Assembly (NCBI RefSeq): GCF_002900095.1 | Contig: NZ_LLKN01000002.1 | Span: 1,054,001-1,118,000 of the forward strand | Source of the DNA: Salegentibacter mishustinae | GTDB taxonomy: Bacteria; Bacteroidota; Bacteroidia; Flavobacteriales; Flavobacteriaceae | DNA: 64,000 bases | Reading direction: 5' to 3' | Shown here: piece after piece, positions 25,139 through 34,408 of the stretch | Layout: each line of letters opens with the position of its first letter | Numbering within the stretch: the stretch's first letter is position 1 | Translations under genes and position numbers: made by a program | The notes under the pieces: generated by a model | Told to the model about the DNA's origin: nothing | Seen by the model: the letters and a program-made list of their open reading frames with translations, nothing else | Databases searched by the model: none

Positions 25139-25434
25139 GTATGAAAAACGATCCTTCCGGGCGTAACAGGAAACCTATGGCTCAAAACGATCAAAATTGT
25201 ATTAAATCCTATAAGTATCAGGGAAAAACCATAGTAAAAAGCAGCTTGACCTTAGGTCAATAGCCAAAAGCCGATATCTTGCATAGAGGCTAGGTCTACT
25301 ATCCGACAAATACTACCTCCTAAAAACAGACTAATCCCCATATATGGCTGACCGGCAAAGAAACGGTTTAGTCAACAGGGCGTTCATGTTCGGCCGTTCC
25401 GGCCACACGAACGCTTAGTTATTAGCGATAGTAT

Positions 25435-27075
25435 TTAATACGATGATTGACTATACATTAGTGCATCTTTCTGTTCATCTGTCAACTCTTCTTCTTTTTC
25501 TTTAGGTTTTGCAATTGGTTTAGCATTTTCTTTTTGTTCTATTTTCTTTGGTATTGGTTTTATTGGCTCAATCCTTCTACTATTATCATAAAACTCAACA
25601 TCTCTTTGAAAAAGAATATCAAAGTATTCGTTATCTGAAATCGTATTTACTCCAGATGTTAACCATCCTTTCTTAATGCTTTCATACGTTAATAACCATT
25701 TATCGTCCATCAAAGAATCTGTAGTGAGATCTATTTCAAGATGGCTTGTGTCTACAGTTGAGTTAACTAATCCAGAATCCTTTAAATCCAAAACTATTAA
25801 TATTGAACATATATCATTTGAGCTTAGAACTAAATCAGCATTTTTATTTGTAAGTTTTAGATTAAACTCTTTAAAGAGCCATAAAGACCAAGCTACTTCT
25901 GAATGATGGCCTTTAGGTGTATGTTCTTTAATAATATATTCTAAAACAGACTTTAGCCTAGATTTATCAACGTTTGAAATATTAGAAATTAATATTTTTG
26001 CAACGTCCATGATTACTGAAGGTTCTGTCATCATGGCTTTTAGCAAATATGATTGATACAACTCCCAGGAGTCTTTTAAAAAGAAAATATACTTAATTCT
26101 TGCTATTGCGAACTTTAATACAGATTCTTTTGGATTTTCTAGCTGATATTGAAAAGATAAGCTGAAGTATCTTTCTAAATCTATTTTTTGAGATTTTGGA
26201 TTGTTTCTAAAAATGAAGGATCCCAAATTTATCGACCAATCAAACTCTAAAATTTGTGGCGATTTACTAATTTTAGTTTTTTCCTCATTAGCATCTAATT
26301 GATATTCGGTAAAAAGTCCTTGTAAAAATTTAAAAACTTTCTCTGCTTGAGCATTATCCTCTGTGTAAATGTAATAATCATCATAATACCTAAAAGCCTT
26401 TACCCAATTGAATTTACTCGCCAGAATTGCATCTAATTTACAGCAAATTATTTCGGCTACGATTAACGATGTATCGGGTCCTATGGGAATTCCTACTGTT
26501 TGACCGGAATTTGAAACTCTCAAATCTTTATCTAGCTTGTTCCCCAACATTGTTAAATTCGAACGATTTAATTTCGCTATTGGCTTAGTATGAACTAGCC
26601 AAGGAATACTATGAGTATAGATTGTCGCGTAAAACCTTGAAATGTCGGTTTTAACTTCATATAATTTATCGAAAGACTCGATAAATCTTTTTCTTTTGAA
26701 ATCTGTAAAACTAAATTCTGGAACGTATGCCCTTTTATTGTCTGGATCTTCTACTGGCTTACTTGTCGAAAAATTGGAATCATCATATATATCCGTAATT
26801 TCTGTCCATTTGTCAATTATCGTTTCTGCTAATTCCGTTTGGTGTAATGGATTTGGTATTCCCAAAAGCCTCCTTGAAAAACCTATTTTGGGAAGGGAGT
26901 GTGTAACCCATCTTGATTCTCTAAATTTTTTCTTTTTTGGATTGGTCAGAGTTACGGATACCGATAACCAATCACATTTAATATCATCAATTTCGGCAGA
27001 GAATTGTTCAGTTTGAAATGGTGGCGGTAATTCTTTAGGAAAATATCCTTTTTGTAGTAATTCTTTTAAGTTCAA
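25435..27075 (-). CDS. Abi/UG-type (defence-associated) reverse transcriptase
   Basis: 546 residues. RT palm motifs: KTDISRFYATIYTHSIPW (motif A aspartate), GQTVGIPIGPDTS (motif B) and FRYYDDYYIYTED (YxDD catalytic pair). The N-terminal LLQKGYFPKELPPPF occurs in unknown-group and Abi-type RTs. Residues about 300-480 are helical, like the C-terminal regions of that class, and the tail is low-complexity (PKEKEEELTDEQKD). No retron ncRNA, group II intron domain or DGR repeat is seen, so an anti-phage RT is the best reading; the exact subclass is not certain. The start is TTG; no ATG exists between it and the cassette edge. Single-gene cassette. Confidence 0.85.
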   Translation of the reverse strand: MNLKELLQKGYFPKELPPPFQTEQFSAEIDDIKCDWLSVSVTLTNPKKKKFRESRWVTHSLPKIGFSRRLLGIPNPLHQTELAETIIDKWTEITDIYDDSNFSTSKPVEDPDNKRAYVPEFSFTDFKRKRFIESFDKLYEVKTDISRFYATIYTHSIPWLVHTKPIAKLNRSNLTMLGNKLDKDLRVSNSGQTVGIPIGPDTSLIVAEIICCKLDAILASKFNWVKAFRYYDDYYIYTEDNAQAEKVFKFLQGLFTEYQLDANEEKTKISKSPQILEFDWSINLGSFIFRNNPKSQKIDLERYFSLSFQYQLENPKESVLKFAIARIKYIFFLKDSWELYQSYLLKAMMTEPSVIMDVAKILISNISNVDKSRLKSVLEYIIKEHTPKGHHSEVAWSLWLFKEFNLKLTNKNADLVLSSNDICSILIVLDLKDSGLVNSTVDTSHLEIDLTTDSLMDDKWLLTYESIKKGWLTSGVNTISDNEYFDILFQRDVEFYDNSRRIEPIKPIPKKIEQKENAKPIAKPKEKEEELTDEQKDALMYSQSSY

Positions 27076-27099
27076 ATTTTTGGTTTTAAATATTATCGC

Positions 27100-27225
27100 T
27101 AACGGTTTTGGTTAAGGGAAGTAGCGTGTAGGGAAAAACTAACTTGTCGGCTTAACCAGGTTTAATTTAGACTTCTAAAATATAGAATTCTAGCTAAACC
27201 TAAGCTATTTTCTTTAACCGATGTT
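27100..27225 (-). repeat. attC site (family B)
   Basis: TAACGGTTTTGGTTAAGGG on the left, CTTTAACCGATGTT on the right. Near-identical to 12861-12986, and it belongs to the second copy of the same gene-less cassette. Confidence 0.88.
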
Positions 27226-27570
27226 ACTTGCTGTAGCGACCCATTCGAGTAAGCACGGGAGATTTGCCGATCACCTTCTAGTTTTAATCTTTGTCAGTCT
27301 TTTTCTTGTAGATTTTTAGAGTTTGAGTGATTATTTATTTTTCATTTTTTTTGCGCAAGAGTGAAGAATTTATTGTTTCTATTTTTTATTAAAATTACTT
27401 TCTAAAACTCTATTTAATTCTACGATTTTTAGTCCGTCAGAGTGAGTTTTCATTTTATTTTTTGTTCTCTTTTTTACTAAAATCTATCTTTTAGTTCGAC
27501 TTTTATAAGTCCGCGTTTGAGTGAGTTTTTCTTATTAAAGTTCTCTTTTTCTGTCCGGAGCTATTGCAAG
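27226..27570 (-). other. gene-less cassette body, copy 2
   Basis: About 345 bp, differing from 12987-13332 at only a handful of positions. The four GAGTGA units, the CGACCCATTCGAG block and the matching ends (GTTACTTGC, GCAAGTAAC) are all conserved, while short ORFs are not obviously so. Confidence 0.8.
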
Positions 27571-27744
27571 TAACGGTTACGGTTATGGACAAGTAGCGGG
27601 AATAGGGACGCGAATTTGTCAGCTTAACCTTTTCCTTTCTTGGTTTTCTAAATTACACTTTTTCGGCAAAACCCGCTATTTGCTATAGCATCAATGAAAA
27701 AGCAGTAATCGGTTATCTTTAAAATTCACTAAAACATTAAAGAT

Positions 27745-28800
27745 ATGGAAACCCGAGTTACTGCCTTACCAAAGTTATTCATTGGCCTTGATATCCACAA
27801 GTCAAGCTGGAAGATTCATTGTAGTACCGATCTTTTTTCAGGTAAATCCTTCAGTATGGAGCCACATTGCGAGATCCTTTATAAATATGTTCGAAAGCAT
27901 TATCCGGATCACCAGGTTAGTATTGCCTACGAAGCAGGGTGCTTTGGCTATGCCGCACATCGGAAGTTTGAATCTTACGGATGGCAGTCTCTGGTAGTAA
28001 ATCCAGCAGATATCCATCGTAAGGGTAAAGAACAGTATACTAAGACCGATCGTATCGATGCCCAGCTCATTAGCCGGGAACTCAAAGATGGTCGTCTGGA
28101 GAGTATCCAAATTGTTGGGGAAGAGCGAGAATGTTTTCGAAGTTTATTTAGAAGACGCTATAGTCTGAGCAAAGATCTTCGACGTATTAAAAGCATGATC
28201 AAGATGCAACTCTTGTACTTTGGGGTAAAGCTTCCTCGGGAATTTGATAACGACCACTGGAGCCATGCCTTTCGCACTTGGTTAGAAGTTCAGGAATTCT
28301 CCCATGGGACGGCTAACGAGAGTCTGGCTAGTAAACTTCGAAGTTTTCGATTTCTGGATCAGGAATTCCGACATATTTCTAATCAAATAAGAGCTTACGC
28401 GCGTACCCATTATAAAAAGGATTATTATTTGCTAAAGAGTGTTCCTGGGATTGGAGGTATCGTAGCAGCTGGTATTCTAGCCGAGTTAGGTGACCTGCGA
28501 CGTTTTAATACCCTGAAGCATCTGGCTGGTTATGTTGGAATAGCACCTGGTATCTATCAGAGTGGGGCTACTTCTCGAACTACCGGGATGACCCCCAGGG
28601 CTCAGCGTTTAATGCGATCCTATTTTGTAGAAGCCTCTTGGCAGGCTGTACGAACAGATCCTATCATGCAGGCCTATTACCGTAAGCATGTTGGAAAAGA
28701 TAGTAAGAAGATTATCATAAAGGTGGCCCATAAATTACTGAGTCGGACTTTAGCAGTTATAAAAACAGAAACTCCTTATGAAATAGGAGTGGTAGCATGA
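27745..28800 (+). CDS. IS110-family recombinase (IS1111 group), copy 3
   Basis: 351 residues, identical to the copies at 9913-10968 and 14657-15712. Confidence 0.95.
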   Translation: METRVTALPKLFIGLDIHKSSWKIHCSTDLFSGKSFSMEPHCEILYKYVRKHYPDHQVSIAYEAGCFGYAAHRKFESYGWQSLVVNPADIHRKGKEQYTKTDRIDAQLISRELKDGRLESIQIVGEERECFRSLFRRRYSLSKDLRRIKSMIKMQLLYFGVKLPREFDNDHWSHAFRTWLEVQEFSHGTANESLASKLRSFRFLDQEFRHISNQIRAYARTHYKKDYYLLKSVPGIGGIVAAGILAELGDLRRFNTLKHLAGYVGIAPGIYQSGATSRTTGMTPRAQRLMRSYFVEASWQAVRTDPIMQAYYRKHVGKDSKKIIIKVAHKLLSRTLAVIKTETPYEIGVVA

Positions 28801-29116
28801 AAATAATATAAATGACCAAGCCCTAGACAAACTTATCCAGTACCACAAAACAACGGTGGTGACCATAGTGGATCACATTTTATTAGCAAGTGGACAGGAT
28901 TATATAACCGGAATCATAGCGATGCTGGTGGCGTTTCAAAACCAAATGACCACAAATAGGAGCCCGGGCAGGTTATTAAGTATTGAATTATTGACAAGCA
29001 ACTCGAGGAGTGAAAAGGCTTGTCAACAAATTCAACACTACAAAATCATCATCATAATGAGATAAGAGAAAATAAAATATTAAATTTGAGAGAAGCGATT
29101 ATTGCTTTTCATAGGA
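28801..29116 (+). ncRNA. candidate bridge RNA region of IS1111-group element, copy 3
   Basis: Third copy of the 3' non-coding region; guide-like segments at 28849-28857 (AACAACGGT) and 28897-28911 (GGATTATATAACCGG). Confidence 0.65.
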
Positions 29117-29148
29117 ACCGTTGTTACCTGCAGTATTTATTCTACTGT

Positions 29149-29616
29149 TTAATTATTCTGATTAAGTAACAGATTGATATGGTGGTTTATTTGTTCAATT
29201 TGTTTGGCCTCTGTAGTTTTTGAAGTGATATCATCTATAATTTCTTTTTGTTCATTTTTATTTAATGATTTAAACGAATCCTTTACGCCTGCATCTTCAA
29301 AACATTTGAGAATTTCCGAATTGTTATTGATTCTGTCGTGTGTATGCAGGTATAAGGTTACGGTAACTTTATCACCACCACTTTTACCGATTGCATTTCT
29401 GATTTCTTCGTTTATTGAAATCATTTTATCTTCTTCCTTCCTTGGGGCCAAATTCATTTCTTTTAACTCGTAATCATCAAGTAAACCAGAAACTTTTAGC
29501 GAACCCCAAGTTCCATCTATATCGGCCGTATTTGGTATGACAATATGGTATGTCCAAGCTCCATTCCCTTTTTTATAGACTAATTCAAGCTTTTGATTAT
29601 CGACAATTTTTTTCAT
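29149..29616 (-). CDS. DUF1905-like cassette protein
   Basis: 155 residues. The N-terminal half (VYKKGNGAWTYHIVIPNTADIDGTWGSLKV...GGDKVTVTLYLHTH) has the pattern of DUF1905 beta-barrels. The C-terminal half is helical (SLNKNEQKEIIDDITSKTTEAKQIEQINHHI) like YdeI/OmpD-associated helices. Role unknown. Ends match (GTTACCTGCA and TGCAGGTAAC with one change). Confidence 0.72.
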   Translation of the reverse strand: MKKIVDNQKLELVYKKGNGAWTYHIVIPNTADIDGTWGSLKVSGLLDDYELKEMNLAPRKEEDKMISINEEIRNAIGKSGGDKVTVTLYLHTHDRINNNSEILKCFEDAGVKDSFKSLNKNEQKEIIDDITSKTTEAKQIEQINHHINLLLNQNN

Positions 29617-29741
29617 TGTATTATTTATACTTTTTCTGATATTGCAGGTAACGGTCTCGGTTCGTATGTATGCGGCCCACTAACCACATCTTCTAATTTA
29701 GCATAATTTTATTTACTTGGCTACCTTCTGGTAAGCTTGAT

Positions 29742-31292
29742 CTAAACTTGCTGTAATTTCTTGTAGTTCTGAGGGTAGAGATTCCGGATGTCTTTATGGT
29801 TGATAGACATGATATTTTCCAGGGTATATTTGAGCCACTCATATGGATTCACCTCGTGTTTTTTACAGATGGCAAAGAAGGAATAGATTCCTGCGGCTCT
29901 TTCTGCCGCTGAATGAGAACCCGCAAATAGGTAATTCTTTCTGCCCAGGGCCAATGGCCTGATGGCATTTTCCACTAAATTATTATCAATCTCCAGAATA
30001 CCATCAAAAAGATAGGCGCTGAGCTGGTCCCAACGATCCATAGAATATTTAAAGGCTTTCCCGATAGGACTCTTGGGAAGGATCAGTTGATGTTTCATCT
30101 GATCGAACATCCATTTTCCAAATTCATTGATAACAGGCAATGCTTTTTCCAGGCGCAGAGATTTACGCTGCGCAGGACTTAAGTTTTGCTCCCGCGCCTG
30201 GGCTTCCACCGCGTAGAGTTTCTGGATAAAGCTCAGGGCTTTTTCAGCGCGCTCCCTGTCATTATCCTTTGCCTTGTCAAATTCCCTTCTGGCGTGGGCC
30301 CAGCAGTTCAGGTGAGTAACCCCTTCACGTTTGCCGATTTTATCATACGCGGCATAGCCATCACTTTGAAGGTAGCCTTTAAAGCCGGCCAATACATGAT
30401 CGGCAGCCTCACGGCTACGCCCGGGCTGATAATCAAAGAGTACGGTACCATCTATAGGACAATGATGTACCCAATAATAGCCTTGGTGTGTTTTTCCTTT
30501 TTTAGCTGGATCCATCACCTTTATGGGTGTTTCATCACTTTGCAGGTAGCCCTTGGAGCGAATATCCTCCAGCAGGTGCTGATAAAGGATATCGATGATT
30601 TTAAGACTTTGCCTGGTCCAGCCTTCCAGGGTGGAAGATGCTATAGGGATCTCTGCTCGTTTAAAGCGTTGGAGCTGCCGGTAAAGCGGAAGGTGATCCT
30701 GGTACTTATCGACTAAAATCGAAGCCAGGAGTCCGGCTCCCGGGATTCCTTTTTCAATCACCCGCTCGGGAAGTTCCCCGATGATCACTCCCTCTTTATT
30801 GTTAGGAGCATACTTATAGCGGATGTAACGTTTGATATAGTATTTAGCAGGTTCGTATTCCAGTTCATCGGTCACTTCTTTGCCGATACAAACCATATCG
30901 GTAAGATCTTCCTCGGGATAGATCTCGATCTCTTTTACCTCAAGATGCTCCGGAAGGGCCATTCTTCCTTTGTGGTTGGAAGTTTTTTTGCGAGGTTGGT
31001 CACTGAGCTTTTCTTTTAACTCGGATTCTTGTGCTGCTGCCTTTTGGGGTTCCATTTCAAAGGGAAGGCTCATCTGGTTTTTATCCCCTTCGAAGCGTTC
31101 TCTTTTTTGGCCAAAGGCCAGGCGTTTGTAATACTCCACCTGGAATTTCAGGTCAGCAATCTTATGCTGTGCTTTTTCAACTTCTTGTTCCCTTTTAGAA
31201 ACACTTTTTTCAGCTTTTTCCCTCTTTTTCGTCTCCTTCTTCAGGAGGGCCAAAAGCTGATCTTTAGTAAGGTTTTCTAAGGGTTCTTGCAT
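29742..31292 (-). CDS. tnpC: IS66 transposase TnpC
   Basis: 516 residues, full length. N-terminal coiled coil (LLALLKKETKKREKAEKS), a zinc-binding-type DUF region, and a DDE core with the aspartates in LQSDETPIKVMD and YLQSDGYAAYDK and the glutamate in NNLVENAIRPLALGRKN. Confidence 0.95.
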   Translation of the reverse strand: MQEPLENLTKDQLLALLKKETKKREKAEKSVSKREQEVEKAQHKIADLKFQVEYYKRLAFGQKRERFEGDKNQMSLPFEMEPQKAAAQESELKEKLSDQPRKKTSNHKGRMALPEHLEVKEIEIYPEEDLTDMVCIGKEVTDELEYEPAKYYIKRYIRYKYAPNNKEGVIIGELPERVIEKGIPGAGLLASILVDKYQDHLPLYRQLQRFKRAEIPIASSTLEGWTRQSLKIIDILYQHLLEDIRSKGYLQSDETPIKVMDPAKKGKTHQGYYWVHHCPIDGTVLFDYQPGRSREAADHVLAGFKGYLQSDGYAAYDKIGKREGVTHLNCWAHARREFDKAKDNDRERAEKALSFIQKLYAVEAQAREQNLSPAQRKSLRLEKALPVINEFGKWMFDQMKHQLILPKSPIGKAFKYSMDRWDQLSAYLFDGILEIDNNLVENAIRPLALGRKNYLFAGSHSAAERAAGIYSFFAICKKHEVNPYEWLKYTLENIMSINHKDIRNLYPQNYKKLQQV

Positions 31293-31367
31293 GGGTTAAA
31301 GATACAAAAACAGCCCTATTAAACCTACCGTGAACCCTTGTTTTTACTGATAAAACACCATTATTTT

Positions 31368-31709
31368 CTAGTGAGAATAGCGCAGTTTCTGAACACTTTT
31401 TTCAACCGTAATACCCTCTATCATCAGGACCAATTGCGGCCAGGTAAAACTGGTCTGATCTTCTTTAATTACGGGCGGAGTGAAGCTTCCGCGCTCCAGG
31501 CGTTTGTAGTATAAAACAAAGCCGCCCCGCTCCCAGTGGAGCAGCTTGAGATGGGTGCGATTCCGATTAAGAAAAACGAACACATCACCGCTGGTAGGCT
31601 CCCGGTTTAGTTCATTTTTCACCAATCCGCTCAGGCCATTAAATGATTTTCTCATATCACAAGCCTTGCAATAGAAATGATAGGTGTTAGAGGAGTTAAG
31701 GCTAAACAT
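31368..31709 (-). CDS. tnpB: IS66 accessory protein TnpB
   Basis: 113 residues. IS66 Orf2 pattern: MRKSFNGLSGLVKNEL...GDVFVFLNRNRTHLKLLHWERGGFVLYYKRLERG. Overlaps tnpA by 8 bases. Confidence 0.93.
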   Translation of the reverse strand: MFSLNSSNTYHFYCKACDMRKSFNGLSGLVKNELNREPTSGDVFVFLNRNRTHLKLLHWERGGFVLYYKRLERGSFTPPVIKEDQTSFTWPQLVLMIEGITVEKSVQKLRYSH

Positions 31710-31986
31710 GCCGCAACTGCACCAGTTTAGCTATAAGTTCTGGATCTGAACCGTTCATTCTAAGATGAACGCCATTGGGGAAAATAAGTTCGACTTCCAT
31801 AGGCACAGAAGACCTTGTTGGGGTTATTGTCACAAATCCTGTACTACTGTTCTGGCCGTATTTTTTCTTCTTCCAATAGTAAAAGGTGGACGGAACCAAA
31901 CCCTTGATTTTACAAAATTTCTTCCCACTGAGAGAACTACTTTCATACTCCTCAATCAAAGCAAACATTTCTTGTTCTTTACTCAT
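31702..31986 (-). CDS. tnpA: IS66 accessory protein TnpA
   Basis: 94 residues. N-terminal helix-turn-helix-like segment (FALIEEYESSSLSGKKFCKIKGLVPSTFYYWKKK), C-terminal strand LIFPNGVHLRMNGSDPELIAKLVQL. First gene of the IS66 operon. Confidence 0.9.
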   Translation of the reverse strand: MSKEQEMFALIEEYESSSLSGKKFCKIKGLVPSTFYYWKKKKYGQNSSTGFVTITPTRSSVPMEVELIFPNGVHLRMNGSDPELIAKLVQLRHV

Positions 31987-32116
31987 TATAAATATTTTTG
32001 AGCAAAGCTAAATTCAGTATATTTATTTAACAATACGGGTTTGGTGGGGTGGATACGTTCGTATGTTAGCTTTATCGAGGTAATTTAGCTAAAAATAGGA
32101 ATTAATAATTAAACCA

Positions 32117-32252
32117 ATGGAAGGGATAATGAGGTTTCGGTAGATACATTTTATTTAATGATATCGTGCGATAGAAATTCCACCCTTCCATTTTTCTCTC
32201 AGAACTTGAACAGTACCTGGATCCTTTTTAGAGATCGTATCAAAGACGAGCA
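32117..32252 (+). ncRNA. candidate bridge RNA of IS110-group element, copy 3
   Basis: Third copy of the structured 5' region; target-like segments at 32137-32141 and 32168-32173, donor-like segment at 32210-32218. Confidence 0.68.
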
Positions 32253-32288
32253 AAAGTGATGGAGAATTGGGTTTATAATTAAACAATT

Positions 32289-33365
32289 ATGGAGCACCAC
32301 ATTTTAAAAGTAGCCTTGGGAGTAGATGTATCTAAAGATAATCTGGCCGTCTGTCTTTGCCGCCTAACGGTTAACCTAACAAAAGAGTTTGAAGATCCTT
32401 TTGAAGTTAGTAATGATCTTCCCGGATTTAAAAAACTAATACGATGGCTTGATAAGCAAGTAGCCTCTCGTGAGAATCTGTGGATTGTAATGGAATCTAC
32501 AGGTATCTATCATGAAGCCTTTGTGTACTACCTCTATGAAGCTGGTTTTAATGTGAGCGTGATGCAATCTGGTCGTGTTAAGCGTTATGCCCAAAGTCTG
32601 GACCAAAGATCCAAAACTGATGCATTGGATAGCCGTATGCTAGCTATGCTTGGCTGTGAACGAGCATTACCTTTATGGACACCACCTGATCCAATTTTAA
32701 GAGAATTAAAAGGTCTTAGTAGGGAACGTTCATTTTTGTTAAAGGAGAAGCAAATAGAAAAGAATAGGCTTCATGCTAGTGAACATTCTGTATACAGCAA
32801 CAAACGAGAATTAAGACGTTATAAACAACGCTTAAAATTGATTGCTAGGCAATTGGAGGAAATAGAGAAAGAGATGATGGAATTGATCAATGCCAGCTCT
32901 TATTTAAAGGGTAGAATAAAGCATTTGGAAAGTATTCCGGGAATCTCTTTTGTGTCTGCAGCTACGGTAGTAGGTGAAACCTTAGGTTTCACTGGTTTTA
33001 CCAACGCCAAGCAACTTACGAGTTACGCAGGGTTTGATGTAGTGCTGAAAGAATCTGGAGCTTATAAAGGCAAGACCAGAATTAGTAAGAAAGGGAATAA
33101 AAATATCCGTCGGGCACTTTATATGCCGGCGATGACCGCTGTTCGATGTAATCCCACATTGAAGAAGTTCTATGAACGCGTGAAACCTACTAAGGCTAAA
33201 CCTATGATTGCTTTGGTGGCGGTAGAGCGCAAGTTATTAGTACTGATGTACAGCTTATGGAAGAATGAGATCAATTATGATCCGGAATATGAACAAAAAA
33301 AGACAGCAAGAACCGAAGTCCTTGCTGCACAGGATAGAAGCAATTTAGCATTGACTTCTTCCTAA
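32289..33365 (+). CDS. IS110-family recombinase (IS110 group), copy 3
   Basis: 358 residues, identical to the copies at 8637-9713 and 21799-22875. Confidence 0.95.
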   Translation: MEHHILKVALGVDVSKDNLAVCLCRLTVNLTKEFEDPFEVSNDLPGFKKLIRWLDKQVASRENLWIVMESTGIYHEAFVYYLYEAGFNVSVMQSGRVKRYAQSLDQRSKTDALDSRMLAMLGCERALPLWTPPDPILRELKGLSRERSFLLKEKQIEKNRLHASEHSVYSNKRELRRYKQRLKLIARQLEEIEKEMMELINASSYLKGRIKHLESIPGISFVSAATVVGETLGFTGFTNAKQLTSYAGFDVVLKESGAYKGKTRISKKGNKNIRRALYMPAMTAVRCNPTLKKFYERVKPTKAKPMIALVAVERKLLVLMYSLWKNEINYDPEYEQKKTARTEVLAAQDRSNLALTSS

Positions 33366-33533
33366 AACTTTAATCAAAAATATTTGTTTTATAACACAGT
33401 ACCTATCGCCAGTTGGCGGAGTAAGGGACGCGGATTTGTCGGCTTAGTATTGGTTTATTGATCTAGTTAATTATTTTCTTTCTAAAGCTGCCGCCTATTG
33501 GCGATGAACCGTTGTTACCTAAAGTATGCTTTC

Positions 33534-34400
33534 CTAGAAATATGTGATTTCGCGTTTAACAACATGGATTAATTTATTATCATAATTGAAGAATCTTTTC
33601 TCAATCCAATTATTTTCTGAATCATATTCATATTCAGTACGACTCGTACTTATTTCTTCTCTATCAAACCATTCTTGTTTCCAGCTGATTTGATTGCCGT
33701 ACTGGTCATAATCAAATACCATAAAAAAGCTATCATTAAATTTTGGCCAAATTATTAACTCCTTAAATCTTTGATTTGATGTAGAATCTTTAAATGTATA
33801 TATTCTTAAATCTTGAATAAAATCTTTATTTTCATATTCTTCTGATCTAATCAATCTATCGAATTTATCGTACTCAAATAAACTTTTTGAGATATAAGAA
33901 CTATCAGAATTTGAAGTAGTTAATATCTCCTGTCTATCTTTTTGTTTGTATTTAAAATATAGTGTTTTGTATGTATTATCATATTGTCTAACATCAATTA
34001 TTGAATCTCCAATATAATTGTAAGTCCACTTAACTGTATCCTCGTATTTAAAATGAATTCTTTCTTCTTCTAATATTCTATTTTTGTCATCATATTTATA
34101 ATTCCAAGAGGTAACTTGATATAAGGAATCGACTTTTCCTTCCAAACCTATTCGATTTTGTAAATAACCTTCTTGATTAAACACTAATTTGTAACTATTC
34201 GGACCAAAAAAATTCTCAATTCTAAGTTCGTAAGTTGAATCTTTAAAATTCTTAACATCATAGTATTTATGTACCAAGATTTTTACTTTATTATTTAGAT
34301 TTCTCCTTTCTAAATCTGTTTGATTTAATCTTTCCCTTATTTGACTAGAAACAAGGAGTGGAGTTATAAGATATATGAAAACGAAAACTTTCTTTAGCAT
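33534..34400 (-). CDS. secreted YD-repeat-like cassette protein
   Basis: 288 residues with a signal peptide (MLKKVFVFIYLITPLLVSSQ). Repeated YxYDxxxR/GN segments (NYKYDDKNRILEEERIHF, FEYDKFDRLIRSEEYENK, FDYDQYGNQISWKQEWF, YEYDSENNWIEKRFFN) resemble short YD repeats. It is an intact paralogue of the broken gene at 4854-5714. Surface or periplasmic role likely; exact function unknown. Ends match (GTTACC and GGTAAC). Confidence 0.8.
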   Translation of the reverse strand: MLKKVFVFIYLITPLLVSSQIRERLNQTDLERRNLNNKVKILVHKYYDVKNFKDSTYELRIENFFGPNSYKLVFNQEGYLQNRIGLEGKVDSLYQVTSWNYKYDDKNRILEEERIHFKYEDTVKWTYNYIGDSIIDVRQYDNTYKTLYFKYKQKDRQEILTTSNSDSSYISKSLFEYDKFDRLIRSEEYENKDFIQDLRIYTFKDSTSNQRFKELIIWPKFNDSFFMVFDYDQYGNQISWKQEWFDREEISTSRTEYEYDSENNWIEKRFFNYDNKLIHVVKREITYF

Positions 34401-34408
34401 ATTTTTGG

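Larger units (their letters stand above)
23027..25423 (+). mobile_element. IS91-like element with tyrosine recombinase, copy 2 (2397 bp)
   Basis: Same length and genes as copy 1 at 18625. It too starts directly after an attC core (CGATGTT^G) and ends CTTAGTTATT before AGCGATAG. Original cassette start GTTAGCGATA can be read across the element, which fits insertion after GTT. Confidence 0.9.
27688..29116 (+). mobile_element. IS1111-group element, copy 3 (1429 bp)
   Basis: Third identical copy, target TTTGCTATA^ACCGTTGTT. This site differs from copies 1 and 2 in the left flank but keeps the right half ACCGTTGTT. Confidence 0.92.
27571..29125 (-). repeat. attC site (family A) split by an IS1111-group element
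   Basis: Pieces 27571-27687 (TAACGGTTACGGTTATGGAC... to ...CGCTATTTGCTATA) and 29117-29125 (ACCGTTGTT). attC of the 29149-29616 cassette. Confidence 0.87.
29668..32056 (-). mobile_element. IS66-family element (2389 bp)
   Basis: Ends GTATGCGGCCCAC (left) and GTATCCACCCCACC (right, reverse complement). A perfect 8-bp target duplication, GTTCGTAT, flanks it at 29660-29667 and 32057-32064. Carries tnpA, tnpB and tnpC on the minus strand. It sits inside the first bases of IS110-group copy 3. Confidence 0.93.
32060..33404 (+). mobile_element. IS110-group element, copy 3, interrupted at its left edge
   Basis: Same 1345 bp as copies 1 and 2. Its first five bases (CGTAT) also occur at 29663-29667 because of the IS66 target duplication. 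The body is intact downstream of IS66, so the recombinase and the candidate bridge RNA could still be expressed, but the left end is parted from the attC. Confidence 0.9.
29649..33516 (-). repeat. attC site (family A) split by nested IS110 and IS66 elements
   Basis: Pieces 29649-29662 (TAACGGTCTCGGTT) and 33405-33516 (ATCGCCAGTTGGCGG... to ...GATGAACCGTTGTT). An IS110-group element split the site at GGTT^ATCGC, then an IS66 element entered five bases inside that IS. attC of the 33534-34400 cassette. Confidence 0.88.

Noticed and set aside
25435-27075. Retron, group II intron or DGR reading of the reverse transcriptase
   Set aside because: No msr/msd-like RNA, no maturase or HNH domain, and no template/variable repeats nearby.
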